A stretch of DNA of 64,000 nt from Chromobotia macracanthus (GCA_036877525.1 JAZGTH010000072.1:682001-746000); one strand, 5' to 3'. Positions 1-13,300 are shown, counted from the first letter of the stretch. Numbers and translations are program-made. The notes: generated from the letters alone by a model not told the origin.

Positions 1-848
1 GTGTTCATTATTCAGATCTGAGACCGTTTTGTGTTCCACTGCAGAGGGTGCAAATATCTCATGAGAGAGTTTGAATCTGGCAGTGCAGCAGAAAGAAAAG
101 CCTCGTCATGTTTCTGGAGGGAAAAAAAAAGTGAGAAAGAGACTGTGTGTGGATGTTTTTGTTTATTTGTTGGCTTTAAATCATGTTGTTGGGCTTACAT
201 ATCCACTGCTGAGACTGAGATGAATATTCTCTGGTTGTTTTTGTTTTCTGGTTATTTTCTGGTTACTTTGTTGTGTAAATGATTCTGTGTGACCCCTCAA
301 CCAAAATTCAAACCATTGAAGGGGAATAAAATAATGATCATTCTCTAATGATCAACAGAATGTTAGACAGAATATTTACTGTTCTCCATGTAATAATATA
401 ATTTTAAATAACCAGTCACTGCTCTCCATTCCCTTTCTCATCCAATCCTAGTGTTCATTTTGTTCTGTTTCCAACCAAAGGTGTCATCACTGCTAATTTA
501 ATTAGTTATGAATTAGAGTTCACCAATGAAGGGCTTTTGAACTGATTGTTTCTGAAGTGTGTCTTCAGTTGTCTTCAGGGTCTGTGTCTGGCACTTGATG
601 TTTTAGAATGCTGTTTTGCTGCAAGGCTGGGATTTAAGAGTGTATTACATCACCTGCTTTGTTTTACATCACTTGGGGCAGTTTTGTTGGGGCAGGCAGT
701 TTCCCCCTAACTGTAAATGAGGGCTACCGCCCTGGGTTTCCCTCCATGTCCTTGCAAGGCAGCAGCATTCCCATTGGAATTAACTGTGACAGATCTGTCA
801 CCACATTCACTGCAATCATAAAAATACTATAGTATGTTATATAGAAGT

Positions 849-872
849 CTATCTGTCTGTCTGTCTGTCTAC
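849..872. repeat. (CTGT)n microsatellite
   Basis: About five CTGT units read ctatctgtctgtctgtctgt then ctacc. It is short and intronic. Confidence 0.85.
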
Positions 873-1572
873 CTCCCTTCCTAAGTGTGTGTATGAATAT
901 ACTTTGAGTGTTGAGACTCTGAGTTTTTTTAGCGTAAAACAGCTTTAGCCTTAAAATTACCCTGTAGCTATAGAAGGTTTGGCTGAGCTGGGGCTGCTGA
1001 GCCATTATCCACTGCAAAGAGCCTCTAATGTGTCTTCAGCTCTTAGACCCTATTGCTTTTACTTTCAGGAGCTATTAGGTTTAATTAAAGCTCTGGTCCA
1101 ATCTCTAGAAGAGCTGCAGTCATATCTGAGAGGACATACCCATCAGTGCACTGAAATACACTGTTATCGATTCATTTTGTGATGCTTGCAGATGATTAGA
1201 CCTCCACGACCCTGTTGCATTCTCCATGTGTCTGCTTTCTTTTTTATTCAGAGTAGTGTGTTGTATGTTTTCTTTGCTCTTTTTATCTCTGTGTCTTTTC
1301 GCACTCTTTGTTTTCTCTGCATTACTCATCATCCCCTCTTCTGTCAGTGCTGAGGTCTGGCCTGCGTGGCAAGCTTGGATGATTCTTCCTTTGAAGTGCA
1401 TTTAGAGCACCAAGTCTTTTTTTTCCTCTACTTATTCTGCTGTAATTTGATTGGCCGGGGCTGCTGCTCTGCCAGTAATCACATACAGTATTAGCTATAC
1501 AACATAATTCAAAATCTTGTAGCACAGTAACAATAAATATTACTATATACATATGCATTCATACATAGTTAC

Positions 1573-1643
1573 ACGTGTGTGTGTGTGTGTATATATTTAT
1601 ATATGTATGTATACGTGTGGGTGTGTGTGGGTGTACAGTGTAT
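1573..1643. repeat. TG/TA low-complexity tract
   Basis: An interrupted (TG)n run passes into TATATG and GGGTGTG words. It is a simple intronic sequence with no coding sense. Confidence 0.8.
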
Positions 1644-2805
1644 GAACTTACACTATCATACATATATGCATGTTCTTCTTAAATTTGGCATAAACAGCTT
1701 CTTCACATCTTGAAAATAAGACCCAAAAACTGTTTCTACAAAGGCTAACAATCACATGGTTAAACCCCAGGGGAGAAACAGGACCACAGGGAGGAAAATA
1801 AAGACCCTGAAGATTAAGTGCACTAGATATGTCATCATTTTCCACCCAATCCATAAATCATTTTCCCAGTGCAGATGTATGAACTGCTGCCATGCTTTGA
1901 AAAGGATGTAGAGGGATAATGCGTCGCTCTCCAAGGTGCTGAAATGGAGACCAGCTTCTGCAGTGATGGTCAACACATTGACAAGCTCCCCTTTGGAGTC
2001 CTTCAGTCTAGCGTTGATTTTATGTTGTTCTTCTGTTTGAGAACACAGATGGTTCCTCAGATCAGACGGATGAGAGTCTTGGGGCCTTTTCAACTGCCTT
2101 GTTTTTAACATCTTTATAATGATTAGGCGAGTAGCTGTACAACCTTTGAAGAGCTTGTTTACATCTTTCATCTGTTGGTTGGTGCCTTGAGCAAATTGCT
2201 GCAGAAAATAGGCCTGTTGCTTAATACAAACCGCAAAGAGATACCTGCATGAACTCATTAGCTTGCGTTTGCAATCTGACCACAAGATGGCAAAGGTTTT
2301 ATTACTGTGTTTGTGTTATGGGAGGTGGTAAAATATGTATGCGTCTCTCTGGTTCAGTCTGTAGTCTCTCTGTTTCTCACCGAATGTGAAAGCAGCATGC
2401 ATTTATTTTAACAGTTTACAGTGTTCACACTGTTCATAAGCAGCGTGGTGTTGTGTCACAGAGGTTTCGCCCCGTTTCTTGCCTATTTTTGCCATTTGTA
2501 ACTTGTTGAACTTTTACTTTGAACACAATCTTTTGCATTTTGGGCTTTTGTAAAGCAACATAATTTAATGGAGTGAATTACTCTGACATTGTTTAAAAAA
2601 AGACATTTATTATTGCAAGTTTGTTTACACAAGTGGTGAATCTTTAAAAACTTCGATTCATTCTGTGTAGATTCATTACATTTAGGATATCAGTGTGATC
2701 CACCTCATTTAAAGTAGGTATTACAACAATTATGTTATAATAATTCTCAACAGTCGACTACTGATGACTTTTTTAGAATTTATGGATGTTATTTACATAG
2801 TAACA

Positions 2806-3080
2806 GCAGAAACGCTAAAGCCACTACAAACACAAGACAGATAGAACTTTTTTAACATTATATATCATATATCAAAAATGCTGTTCTTAAGTAATTAGTG
2901 GAACGTTTTAAATTGCTACAGAATTAAAAAATGTTTAAATAACATTCTTATAACTTGTTAATGAACATGTTAATAAAAAAATAGAGGTTTTGAACGTTCA
3001 TAGAACTTATACTTACCAGAATAACATTTTTAACATTTTGTTAATTGAAACGTACTTACAACCTACAGTTGCTAGCTGGG
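2806..3080 (-). mobile_element. interspersed repeat, CCCAG-ended family, copy A
   Basis: This copy shares ordered words with copies B, C and D: tagaacttttttaacatt, ttagtggaacgttttaaat, tacagaattaaaaaa, cttacaacctacagttg. Its right end is gttgctagctgggg, giving a terminus CCCAGCTAGCAAC when read on the minus strand. No open frame is present, so it is probably a non-autonomous DNA transposon. The left boundary is approximate. Confidence 0.6.
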
Positions 3081-4375
3081 GTGTGTGTGACTGGCATTCT
3101 GTGTGTGTTTGTCTGTATCACTTGCTCTCTCACTCTTCTATTGATTGATTCCAGATCGGTTTTGGGGAGCAAGATGACGACAGTGTTATTTAGGTCATTT
3201 CCTAGCACGGATTTTATTAGGCAGCTTTCATTAGCTTATAGTTTCACACTAAATCAGTTCTGCTGTTGGAGAAAGACGAATTTTCCACTTCAGTAATCAC
3301 TGGCTGCAGATTATTTACACACAATGCCGGATACTGTTGACCACTAAAGACTTACGAGTTTTAACTATCAGTGAAGGATCTTCATTATGTGACTCACGCT
3401 GATCTTCCAGTCTCTGAAGAATATGTGATAGCACTGTGGTGGTTTTACTTCCCTGAAGAAACAATTTAACCAGCTGACACTTTTTTGCTAAGAAGATACT
3501 TAGCAAGGTCAGTCTAGATTCTGTTTATATTGTTTTATATAAAACAGATTTTAAATTCATAACATCGGTTTTTAATCGCTGTACCTTTAATTGGATTTTA
3601 AATTAGCCATGGTGTTAGTTAATGAATCTAAAACTGAATAAATGTTTAAAAATGAATGTTTAATTTAAAAAGATCAAGGAGTTTGGTAAAATATTCCTTT
3701 AAATTATGCCAAAAGTCCCTTTTCTGTAAACTTTAAGATATCCTGCTATAGTTGTTTTAATCTGAATTCATTGTAAAACATTGATTACTATTTGTTTAGT
3801 ATCCTGTTCCTCAAGCCATTTATATTCCAGAATCTATTTTTAACATTCATAGAATTGGGTCACAAAAGAAGTAGCTGCTGAGTAAATATAACTACTACTA
3901 GCGCTATAGCATCCAGCAGTTTACATGACATCAAAGACAAATCCCCTATACAGGCTTCAGTGTAAAGACCGGACACCTTAAGTGATCCCAATAATAAATG
4001 TTAATGTAATAATAATGTAGGAAAGACTCTGGGATCAAACAGCCATCTTGAGGGGATTGTAAGTCTTTGGCAGTGTCAAGCCTTAGACTGAGCTCTTATC
4101 AGTATTTATTAACCTGCCAAGCTTATAGCAGCCAATTAAGTATGATGGGAATTGGCGTTTTGGAACTGGAGGCCTGGAACTTTAATGATGATGGATACTG
4201 AGATCTCCTAAAACCCTTTCTTACCAGATTACCATCCAGCAGTGTATAGACAGACAGCTTGACATCTGTGAAGATTGCGTCTTAAGTTCTGTTGTGATTT
4301 ATACTAGGGATATGTAACAATACATATTGTTAAATTTAAAATATGAAAATATTGAAAAATATATTTTTAAAAAAT

Positions 4376-4420
4376 CTATCATCTATCTCTCTGTTTGCCT
4401 GTCTGTCTATCTATCTATAC
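4376..4420. repeat. degenerate (TCTA)/(CTGT) tract
   Basis: Mixed tetranucleotide repeats (atctatctctctgtt, tgtctgtctatctatc) make a simple repeat. Confidence 0.75.
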
Positions 4421-5116
4421 AATAAAATATAGGTTGTTGTAGGCATTCATCTCAGTGGTTTTCAAACTGCTGAAATGTATTGTAGGCTGGTGTCAGAGCC
4501 ACACTGCTGTTCAAGGATACACAGACCTCATTTATTGTCTAATAGAGATGACAGGCGGCAGGCTGCTGATTTGTTGTCACCCATAAATTTCATAGGCCTC
4601 CTTCAACCTTTTCAATGCTGAAATAGCAAGATGGATTTTCTGCTTGCCCTTCATGGTTTTATAAAGGGCACAAGATGGAAGTATGGGTATCAGCTTGTGT
4701 CAGACTCTGTGTGCTTGTTTTGTGTGTGTGCTTTTATCTACATAAGTATCTACATCTCAGAGCTGCAGATCGTGGATAAAAAACATTTTTGAGGCTGGGC
4801 AAACAGATGCTGCTAAGAATTGAGATTTCATAAATGAATATCTTATGTGTGAAACATTTGACAGATTCTTTGGCATTAGCTCTTGACTATGATTTTGTTA
4901 TTGTTTTTAATTTAGCAGCATGGATTTTGTAACCCATTTTACTTTCACTTAGAGCACAAAATGTGGGGGACTTGATTTTATTCATTTTAAATTAATTGTA
5001 TTGTGAAAAGTCTTTAATTTGATTATGGTTGGAGGTGAGGAGTTTTCATTTTTGTTTTCGTTTTTCCTTTTTGTTCAGACAAACAAACATTTTCTTTACG
5101 AACATTTCCTTTTTGT

Positions 5117-5162
5117 ACTAGAAAGTTAAACCAGAAAGCTGCACTAGAAAGTTAAACCAGAA
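5117..5162. repeat. 26-bp tandem duplication
   Basis: The 20-mer actagaaagttaaaccagaa occurs at 5117-5136 and again at 5143-5162, a direct tandem copy of period 26. Confidence 0.85.
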
Positions 5163-5346
5163 GTGTGTTAAGAAAGGTAACATTAATTAGCTGATTTTAA
5201 AATTATTTTGAGTATGAATGAATCACATTGATCCAGAAGAATAAAAAGGCTGGGCCAGGAATGACCAAAAATCACATCAGCATTCTTATCACATATCCAT
5301 TTATTTCCTGTTTGTTTGTGTAATGAGTTGTGATTTCAGTTCATTT

Positions 5347-5372
5347 ACCCCTCTGACTCTAAGCAGAGGGGT
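5347..5372. repeat. perfect 9-bp inverted repeat (hairpin)
   Basis: ACCCCTCTG (5347-5355) and CAGAGGGGT (5364-5372) pair perfectly around an 8-nt loop. The stem is too short for a microRNA precursor. It may be a remnant of a TIR or a chance palindrome. Confidence 0.7.
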
Positions 5373-7479
5373 ATTAATGTTCTTTCTTTAGTGAAATAAC
5401 ATGAGGAGGAACCAGAAATGAAATGACCTTTACACAGTGTGAGATACTAGAGTTTTCCTACAAGAGAGAAAATGATCATTCCGTGCCTCAAGAAACTGTT
5501 AAAAGGCAGCCATCTGTATTTTACTGCCACAGTATCTCAGTTACAGAGGACACGGTTTTACTAAGAGCACCAGTGGAAACTGTTCTGTAAAAGGTATGAG
5601 GCTGAGAGTGGAGATACATGAAGAAATACTATTTATCTCCCATAAGTGTTAGTTTTTATTTCTATTTCAAAAATGCATTTACTATAAAATAGATTATCTT
5701 CTTTCTTATGTGGTACATTCCATACAAAAGATTTAATGTTTTATGTTACCTATTGTAAAACAGTATCTGCACTGTGTGACGTTATACCTAAGATTAATAA
5801 AATCAATATACAATATAGAAAAAAGCCACGCGTTACATGTTTACATCCCATACAAAGCATACTTTAATAATGAATTATTATAATGAATTATATAATAATC
5901 ATTTGTTTTGTTTACACAGGTAATCAGATACCATATTGCTAAATATTTATGCATTCATGCATGATTTGTTTATCGACAGCAAACTTCAACAATTAGTAAT
6001 GACCATTGTCTTAGAAAATTGTATTTAAACTCTTGAAAAATGTATTTAATGTATGAAAAATGTATATAAACTCCTGCATAAACATCGCATGCCCAGTGAC
6101 AACCCGTCAGCTTATTTTTGGGATTTGGGAAATGCATTTTTAAGACATGTTTTAGAGGCGTGTTTACTTAAAAGTATAAGAATAAAATCTAAAAAGAAAC
6201 CATTTATATACTTTAGAATATGAATTCCTTTTTTAAAGCTGTCATAATTGAATCATTTTTAATCCACAGATTACCCTACTTTTGTTTCATTAAAATGTTT
6301 TAAAAATGTATGATCATTTTCTCTGCGCTTGTAAATGATGTAGGATGAAGTCGCCTGCAGCTGCTGATCTTGGTTCAGTGTTTTACCCATCCTACTAGTA
6401 GTTAAAACCTGTTGAAGGTTTGAATATGGAGAGGGCAAACTGACCCTAGATCAGCAGTTATGGGCAGCAGACAGTTGTGTTGTTGGCCTGAGGAAGACTG
6501 ATCGTTCTTCAACCTCACACTCATTCTGCCTGCGGTTGAGCTACAGGGATAGATTGAGGCAGGAATAGAGTGTGAGTTTAAAATCGCAGTAATCAGCTTC
6601 CTGTCACAACCCAGCAACAAGGATTCAGGAACCTGCAGCCCCATCTTACATCTCTGTTGTGCTGCCTCGTTTTCCTTCTGCATCCTCCCTGACCGCGTAC
6701 CTGCGTGTGTTCCCAAGCACACAGACGTGCTCGTGGCGGCCGTGTAGAGCCACACCACAATCCATCTCTCCACAGTTCACTGCTGTGCACCGATTCACCT
6801 TGAAACTTCCAGTCCTGAACTGCCTTGTCACCATGGTTACAGCTGCAGCTTGAGCTGCATGGGTTGGAAGGGGGACGGGGGTTAAGAACTGGTGCTGGTT
6901 GTCTGGAGGCAGTTGCGTCATTGTGTTAATGCCACAGTTTTTAAGATGGTTGATTTAATTGTGGAAGCGAAAAAAATACGAAAGTGGTTGAAAAAGGAAA
7001 CGAAAGCAGGTCATTTGAGGTTTAATTGTAGCGATCACATATTGTGTGTCTGATTTAGACGAATGAAGAATGCCTCACTTGATTTTGATCATCTTTTTAC
7101 ATACTGTTTGTTCTTTTTCATTATATATACATGATAGACTGATATATTGGCTGATTCATCTGCAGTTATTTAGCCTTTGAGATTATTGGCTAATAATTTT
7201 GCCTGTTTGGACTTATTAACAGAGGTTTGTTAGTAAATATTTTTGAGTAATTTTTAGTTTAATAATTAAAAAAAATAAAGTAAACTGCTTTTCAACTTGT
7301 CAAACAAATTGCTTACTTGTGGGTTTCATACAACATCTTCCTCATCCCTCTTGTAAACCATTCACAGCCGCACAAGACACCTTTGATGTTCTACAACATC
7401 TCATGAGCTTGCTGTGATTTCGGAGCACCTTTGATCCAGAACTTGAAAGGCCTTAGCTGTGCCTAAAAGCCCTGCCCTA

Positions 7480-7518
7480 CAGCTCCCCTCATCCTCACAG
7501 CTCCCCTCATCCTCACAG
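7480..7518. repeat. 18-bp tandem duplication
   Basis: The unit cagctcccctcatcctca is present twice head to tail (7480-7497, 7498-7515), followed by cag. Confidence 0.85.
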
Positions 7519-8359
7519 TGTCCTCTTCATACCTGGAACACTACTAAACGGTTATTGTAGTTTAGAAAATGTCACTAGTTTTTGTAACCAGACTTGCAAG
7601 ATGAATTATGGAATCAGACTGTCCAACATTATGGTACTATTAATATACTGAAAAATATAATTTTCAGTGTCACTCTATTCAGTTTTCTTTTATATTGTAA
7701 CGCACATTTGTTATACTTCTGTTTTGTTTCAATTATTTTGCAGATTTCAGTTTTTATTTTAGTTATTTATTTTAGTTACAAAAAATAATTTTCACTCCTA
7801 GTTTTGGCTTCATGGTTCCTAGAAATAAGCTTGGTTGATAACAGAGCAGTGCTGATGTTGGGTGAGTGTTTTTATTAGACAGGTGTTGCTGCACCACAGC
7901 TGATGTGGTTTCATCTCAGTGTTGCACCTGAGCAGAGATGTTCTGTGCACTGTGTGTTCTGACTGTTCTCGATCTCTGTGCTGCTGCTGACACAGTCAAT
8001 GAGATCACATAGATGCAGCGGAGCAAACAGCCTTAAGACCCAAAGGAGGAGAACCAAAGGCACCAGTAGAATTTTGTTTGGAAAAGAGATTTGGGACAGA
8101 CAGGCAAGTATTGGTGTATGTGTGTGTGGGAGAGAGATAGGTTAGAGAGAGAGACACTGCCTTGTTGCAGTCTCAGAGGAACCTCATTGGTGCAAGCTGT
8201 GGCAGAGAAAACGTGTTTCCATAGCTCACGAGAAAGAGACCGTTGCCAACAATCTTCTGTGGAAACCCTGCTAGCCCCTCTGTGCAGTAACGAGCCATTT
8301 ACGGTTTAATTATGTCTGCAAATAGATCCAAATGCTTGCACAGTCACCTGAGCATGACA

Positions 8360-8526
8360 TCTAAGGCTGAGGGGCGGGGCTTAGACAGTGGGGTGTTGGG
8401 GCGGGGTCTCAGGAAGCAAAGCAAAGTCTTCATCCATTAATCTGTGAGCTCCGCCCTACAGCGCTTTGGCTAAAGGATGTGCTGTACTTTGATGTCTTGG
8501 GGGAAGTTTGAATATTCATTAATCAG
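8360..8526. promoter_or_regulatory. candidate regulatory block with GC boxes and POU-like palindrome
   Basis: In an A+T-rich intron this stretch is locally G+C-rich. It contains two close GC boxes (ggggcggggc at 8371-8380; gggcgggg at 8398-8406), an inverted ccgccc near 8452 and a TGAATATTCA palindrome followed by TTAATCA near 8509-8524. It could be an enhancer or an internal promoter. There is no ORF or exon to support a transcript start. Confidence 0.3.
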
Positions 8527-10582
8527 GAGACCATGTACTAATGACGTTTCGTATAATACAAAGCTGGTGTTGAGACTTGTGGAGGATGTTGAGAAGAAGG
8601 GATGTTCTGAGGTCATACAATAACCCATTTTCTCCAAAACGGTGCAGGTGCTGGAGTATGTTTTTGGCTGGGGGTTCTATACATATTTTAATGCCAACTA
8701 CTTTAGTTCAGCATATGTATGCCATTACAAGCTGGTTTGTTTGTAGCTTTTAGAAAAGATCTATTCACACAGTTTACACATAAATCACACGGAATTCAAA
8801 AGGACGTAGAAAATACATAAAGCATAAGAAGTACATAGAATAGGTCTTTTGTTAACTAAAGGCATCAGGTAAGTATAGTGTATACAGATTGGTTGATTAT
8901 AATATGAGTAAATCAGTTGTTGTTTTCAATTTAAATTGTTTTTGCTTTGTTTTTTAATGAACTATTGGTTGTGGTGTACTGCACTAAAGTTTTTTTTAGC
9001 TCCTCCTTAAAGTCCAAGGAGGTCCAAAAGGCTTGATCTCCATACAGATGTTAAACACACACCGGCTGGTTTGTTTTTAACATGCCTTGTGCTTCGCATT
9101 GCATCAGTGTGAGAGCGATCATATCTCAGTGCTTCATTAAGAGGGCGGGTTGTGGGTTGTTTTAAGATAAGAGTAATGATTACTGTGCTGTATAAATGCA
9201 ATGACTGCCTGGGTTCTGTCGTTTGGAGCTTTAATAAATGGAAATTTATACAATGCATCAAGGTATATGCCTCTCTTTTTATTCCTCCCTTCCTCTCTTG
9301 CCCTCTCTCTTTATCGTTCAGGCCTCTCTCTCCCACCTCTCTATGTACTTATTTTTCACCAGGCCCTCATCCTCAGATGCAATTACCATTGTATGAAGGT
9401 TATGTGTTCTTAATCTGGAATGCCATTTCTGTGCATAATGGATACACAGGCACACAAATACGCAGTTCGCTCTCTCATCTGAAGTACACACACACACCCA
9501 CGCACAATCTTCCACAAATAATCTCACATCCCCTTATGCATGGCTGTCTCAGTTTGGGGTCTTTCAGATGATTGACAGTGTTCTCGCACCCGGAGGACAG
9601 ATGCCCTGTGCTGTGTGTGTAATCAGGTCTGATTAGTGCCAGTAGTGGTTTAGCCTGGTGGTGATAACAGAACATGTGGGTAGATTCTCTTGGCCTTCTT
9701 TATCTCTCCTCGCCTTCATCATCTTTGTGACTCACCCTTATGTATTTTCTCTGTTTTCTGTCCAAAGTATCGCCTGTCATTTCATGCTTTCCTCTTTAAA
9801 CTGGATTTACTTTGGAATGGATATATGTGTGTCTGAGGGTGAGCGTACGTTTGTGCACATACATGTTTGGGTTGAGAATTCTCCTTTGAAAGTGAAATTT
9901 CACCCTGCAGACATACGTAGCAAATAAAGAAGCACAAAATGCACTGTGTGTTTTAAACAGGTTTTCTAAAACACTCCCTCCAATTGCTATTGGTTAGTAA
10001 AACATATAGCACCGCCTCCAAACTCACATCATTTGTTGAAAGTTTTCCAAAGAAATTAATCAGTGAATGGCTTGCTTGTATTTGTCTCTGCTCTTTAAAC
10101 CAGGGCAGCAAGAGAAAAGGTTTTAACATTAAAAACATTACACACATCACCAAGTCTGATGCAACTAAATGACACAACAGAATAAAGTATTCATAAGAGA
10201 TGGTTTTATGAAAATCATCATTTTATGTATTCATAAAATATTTGTAACAATGTTGAATTTTCATCATTCTCCAAAAAAGATTGCATACCTTTAAAATCTT
10301 TCTACAAATATTTGACATTTTTAGGAATTCATAATTTTTTTAATTGACTGACCTGATATTGAAAGTAGAGAAATAGAGAAAGTGTGTTTAAATAACCTAA
10401 AGTTGTAAAACACCTATGATGTCACTATCTACAGTATGACATCACTCTTTCATTAGAAGCAGCAGGTTAGACTGACACCTTCTAATTGTGTTTGGTTATT
10501 TAGACAGAAACATGTTTGGGTGTCTGTGCTTGTGTGTGCACGCTGAAGTGTGTGAAATTATGTGGGCTGTACAGTGTAAATT

Positions 10583-10598
10583 TTCAGTAATTACTGAA
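10583..10598. promoter_or_regulatory. perfect 16-bp palindrome with homeodomain core
   Basis: TTCAGTAATTACTGAA is perfectly self-complementary and centred on TAATTA, the core bound by many homeodomain dimers. It lies in non-repetitive intronic sequence. Function is inferred from the motif alone. Confidence 0.35.
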
Positions 10599-10888
10599 TC
10601 TGCTTTACTCTGTATGCTTAATTCAACAGGCCCCGCTGCAGATGTAATGAACAGGTGTGCTTGATATACATGACCTGCCTCTGAAAAATTCTGAAGACCA
10701 ATTAGAAGAGAAAGAGATTGGAAAGAAAGAATATCACTTGCTTCTGTCTACAAACAGTTCATTCTCATAACTACGTGACCCCAGGCATGCATCTGTATTA
10801 TTACGCATGTATTGCATGTATATATATCAGTGGGCCCATGTAGATGGAAAGTTTGTTACATCAACATAATTTATTCTTGCATGTTTCT

Positions 10889-10950
10889 GTTGTTCAGTTG
10901 GCAGAGCATGGAGCTGTCAGCACAAGATCAGGGGCAAAGTCCTGCCCATC
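10889..10950 (+). mobile_element. degenerate tRNA-derived SINE head
   Basis: The words tgttcagttggcagagcatg and gagctgtcagcacaaga resemble the box A part of tRNA-headed fish SINEs; the expected box B is eroded (ggggcaaagtcctgc). No tail or target-site duplication is recognisable. Confidence 0.45.
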
Positions 10951-11326
10951 ATTACTTTCAACAGAATATTTGGTTTCACTTACAAATATGTCACCGTAAG
11001 GAAAATACATGCAGTACGGTTTACTTTTCTCTTTAAAGTCTCGCTGCTCCTCTCGCATTGATGCTTCCAATGCTAAATAAATCAAGGGTTTTATCAGCAT
11101 GACTATTTGGTTGCAGGCTCAAATTAACCTTCCTTTGCAACTGACTTCTGTGTAAACACATTTCTCCTGGGGATTCCTTCCTGTCTGTAACATCCTGTCT
11201 CACTCTCTGTGAATGCTTTCCTTCATTCCCCAGCTGATACATTACTGCAGTATTCAGCGGTTAGGAAGGCTATTCTTCGTTTTAATCTGAGAAATGTTGA
11301 CACAGCACCAGCAAAGGCAGAGGCAT

Positions 11327-11366
11327 TGTGTGTGTGTGTGTGCACGTATGTGTGTGCGTGTGCTTG
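11327..11366. repeat. (TG)n microsatellite, interrupted
   Basis: An interrupted TG run reads tgtgtgtgtgtgtgcacgta then tgtgtgcgtgtgc. It is a simple repeat. Confidence 0.8.
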
Positions 11367-12120
11367 CTTGCTGGTAGTCTTTGGTCTTTTGTTTCACACT
11401 CTTTGTTAATACAAAGCAATTGATGTTGTACTGGCAGTCATAATGCCACAAAAGCAGAGAGTCAGGGAGCAAGTTAATTATCCTTGATGTTGGGGCACAC
11501 ACTGCTTTAGGTTTGTGTGAGATTGGGTTCTATGTCTAGTACTTTGTGATTATAACAAAGTAACAGGGAGTTTTACCAGAATTGACTCACCTGCTGAGTT
11601 CAATTGCAAACTGCATGTTCTTGGTCTCCTCTTAAGCTTCACTGTTTTATGGCACCATAGAGGGTGAAAACTTGTACTAGAGGTTTTTTGGTCTAGAGAC
11701 AATCTAAAACTAGATGTTTAGTTTTTGTGAAGAAAATATGAGCGATGCTTGTTCATTCAAAACTGTGGATTTCTTTCTAGAATGTTTAGGGTGGCTGCCA
11801 GGGCATTTCTATACAGCTGCTAAGTTGTGCTGTATGATTTTAGCATGCTGTTATGCTGTTACAAGGTTGATTTGGCTAGTTGCTAATTGGCCCAAATCAA
11901 AGAGCCCCGTTCTCAGTTATGCTGATCCCTGGATATTACTCAACAATGACAATGAACAATTTGCAGCAACAGAGCAAACAAAAGTCATTTATGTTCAATG
12001 CAACTGAGCAATGTCCAGCAAATTAGCAGCAAGAAGTGAGTCAGATTGCTTAGAAAGTAATAGTACTCCTCTTCTAAAGCTGGACAACTGGAGGTATACA
12101 GTGGAGTCTAAAATTTATTT

Positions 12121-12560
12121 AGAACAGATTTCAATGTGCAATTAATCAAATGAATTATCAAGATTATGATTACAGCTGCTGTAATTAACTATTCATGAAA
12201 AGTAATGATTACAGCATTCCATGTACAAGTTTGTGTTTACGGTGTTTGCACCAGTTGTAATTAATCCCAGACATTTGTTGAGTCCAGAATGGCAGGCTGT
12301 TAATCTAGATTAATAATAAGGATTACAATATCAAGAAAATTAATTGATAATTATATGGCAGCTGTATCACTAATCTTAAATATGTGCAATAACAAACAGG
12401 TCCGACATTGCAACTGATTGGTCTTTTTCATGTTAGTTTATGAATCTAAGATGCTCTGCTGTAAATTCAGCTGTCCACTTTCTCAGTTTCATTGTTCAGT
12501 TTACGATGACAATGATCTATTCTGACATATTGATTGACTACGGCTGCAGTTGAAAGCCAA
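12121..12560. promoter_or_regulatory. candidate homeodomain-rich enhancer
   Basis: About 440 bp free of recognisable repeats are crowded with TAAT/ATTA cores. They include caattaatcaaatgaattat, an ATTACAGC-T-GCTGTAAT inverted repeat (12169-12185), gtaatgattacagc, taattaatccc and aaggattac (bicoid/OTX-type TAATCC), and ttgattgac (PBX/MEIS-like). This composition is typical of conserved developmental enhancers. Conservation itself cannot be tested here. Confidence 0.35.
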
Positions 12561-12719
12561 GCAGAAACAGTGGGTGCTCGCTGGACCCCAGGACTGCGTT
12601 TCCCAGGGCGCTTTGAGAGAGAGTAAATGACCAGATGGTCATCTAGACAGGATGCAGCTTTTGCTCATGAAAGCTAATCACAGATAACAAAGACCCTCTG
12701 CTTTTCTCATTGATCAGAG

Positions 12720-12746
12720 CGTGTGTGTGTGTATGTGTGTGTATGC
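12720..12746. repeat. (GT)n microsatellite, interrupted
   Basis: The tract reads gcgtgtgtgtgtgtatgtgtg then tgtatgcg. It is a simple repeat. Confidence 0.8.
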
Positions 12747-13202
12747 GTATGGGTCTGACAGCAGGAGATTGGCTCCCCTGTTTGTCCTCGGCCTCTGACT
12801 GCTTGCGGGTGTTGACACTTGAGTTTGCAGGAGGTTCCAAGGGACCAAATGGAAAGCCAGGGAACAGTTCAGAGAGGCCTGCCGGAAAAGTGCCATTCCC
12901 CGCATGACAGGCGGGGTGTTATCATATGAGCTGGACAGCTGTGAAGAGCACACAGAGCTACATTGGCAGAGGAACAGGAAACTTACTGGAAGACATGGCA
13001 AAGGGCACATTAACAGACAGACAAACATAGTCAGGCCAATGTACAAACACACATATAAAAGAACAGGAAATGAGTTGCCATGTGTTCTGCATGGCAGCTT
13101 CCAAGCATATGGTGGCCTGGACTTTTTGATACACTTTAGTTTATTATTATTAGATTTTAATCCTAAATTCTAATGCTGTTACTTCTATCGTAAGTCTGTT
13201 AT

Positions 13203-13300
13203 GTAACTCAACTGGTGGGCAAGGTACTAGTAAAGGAAAGGTTGTAGGTTCAATTTTCAGAGATTGCACAAATCAATAAAATGTAATCTCTAGCCATACT
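13203..13300 (+). mobile_element. degenerate tRNA-derived SINE head
   Basis: The segment reads gtaactcaactggtgggcaa ... ggttgtaggttcaattttca, matching the box A and box B layout (ggttcaatt) of the tRNA-like head of common cyprinid SINEs. A caaatcaataaaatgta tail follows. The copy is diverged and probably truncated. Confidence 0.5.

Noticed and set aside
1752..2285. 177-codon open frame on the minus strand of intron 1
   Set aside because: No family resemblance, no codon or motif signature, and no splice or promoter context. One open frame of this length is not surprising in 64 kb read in six frames.
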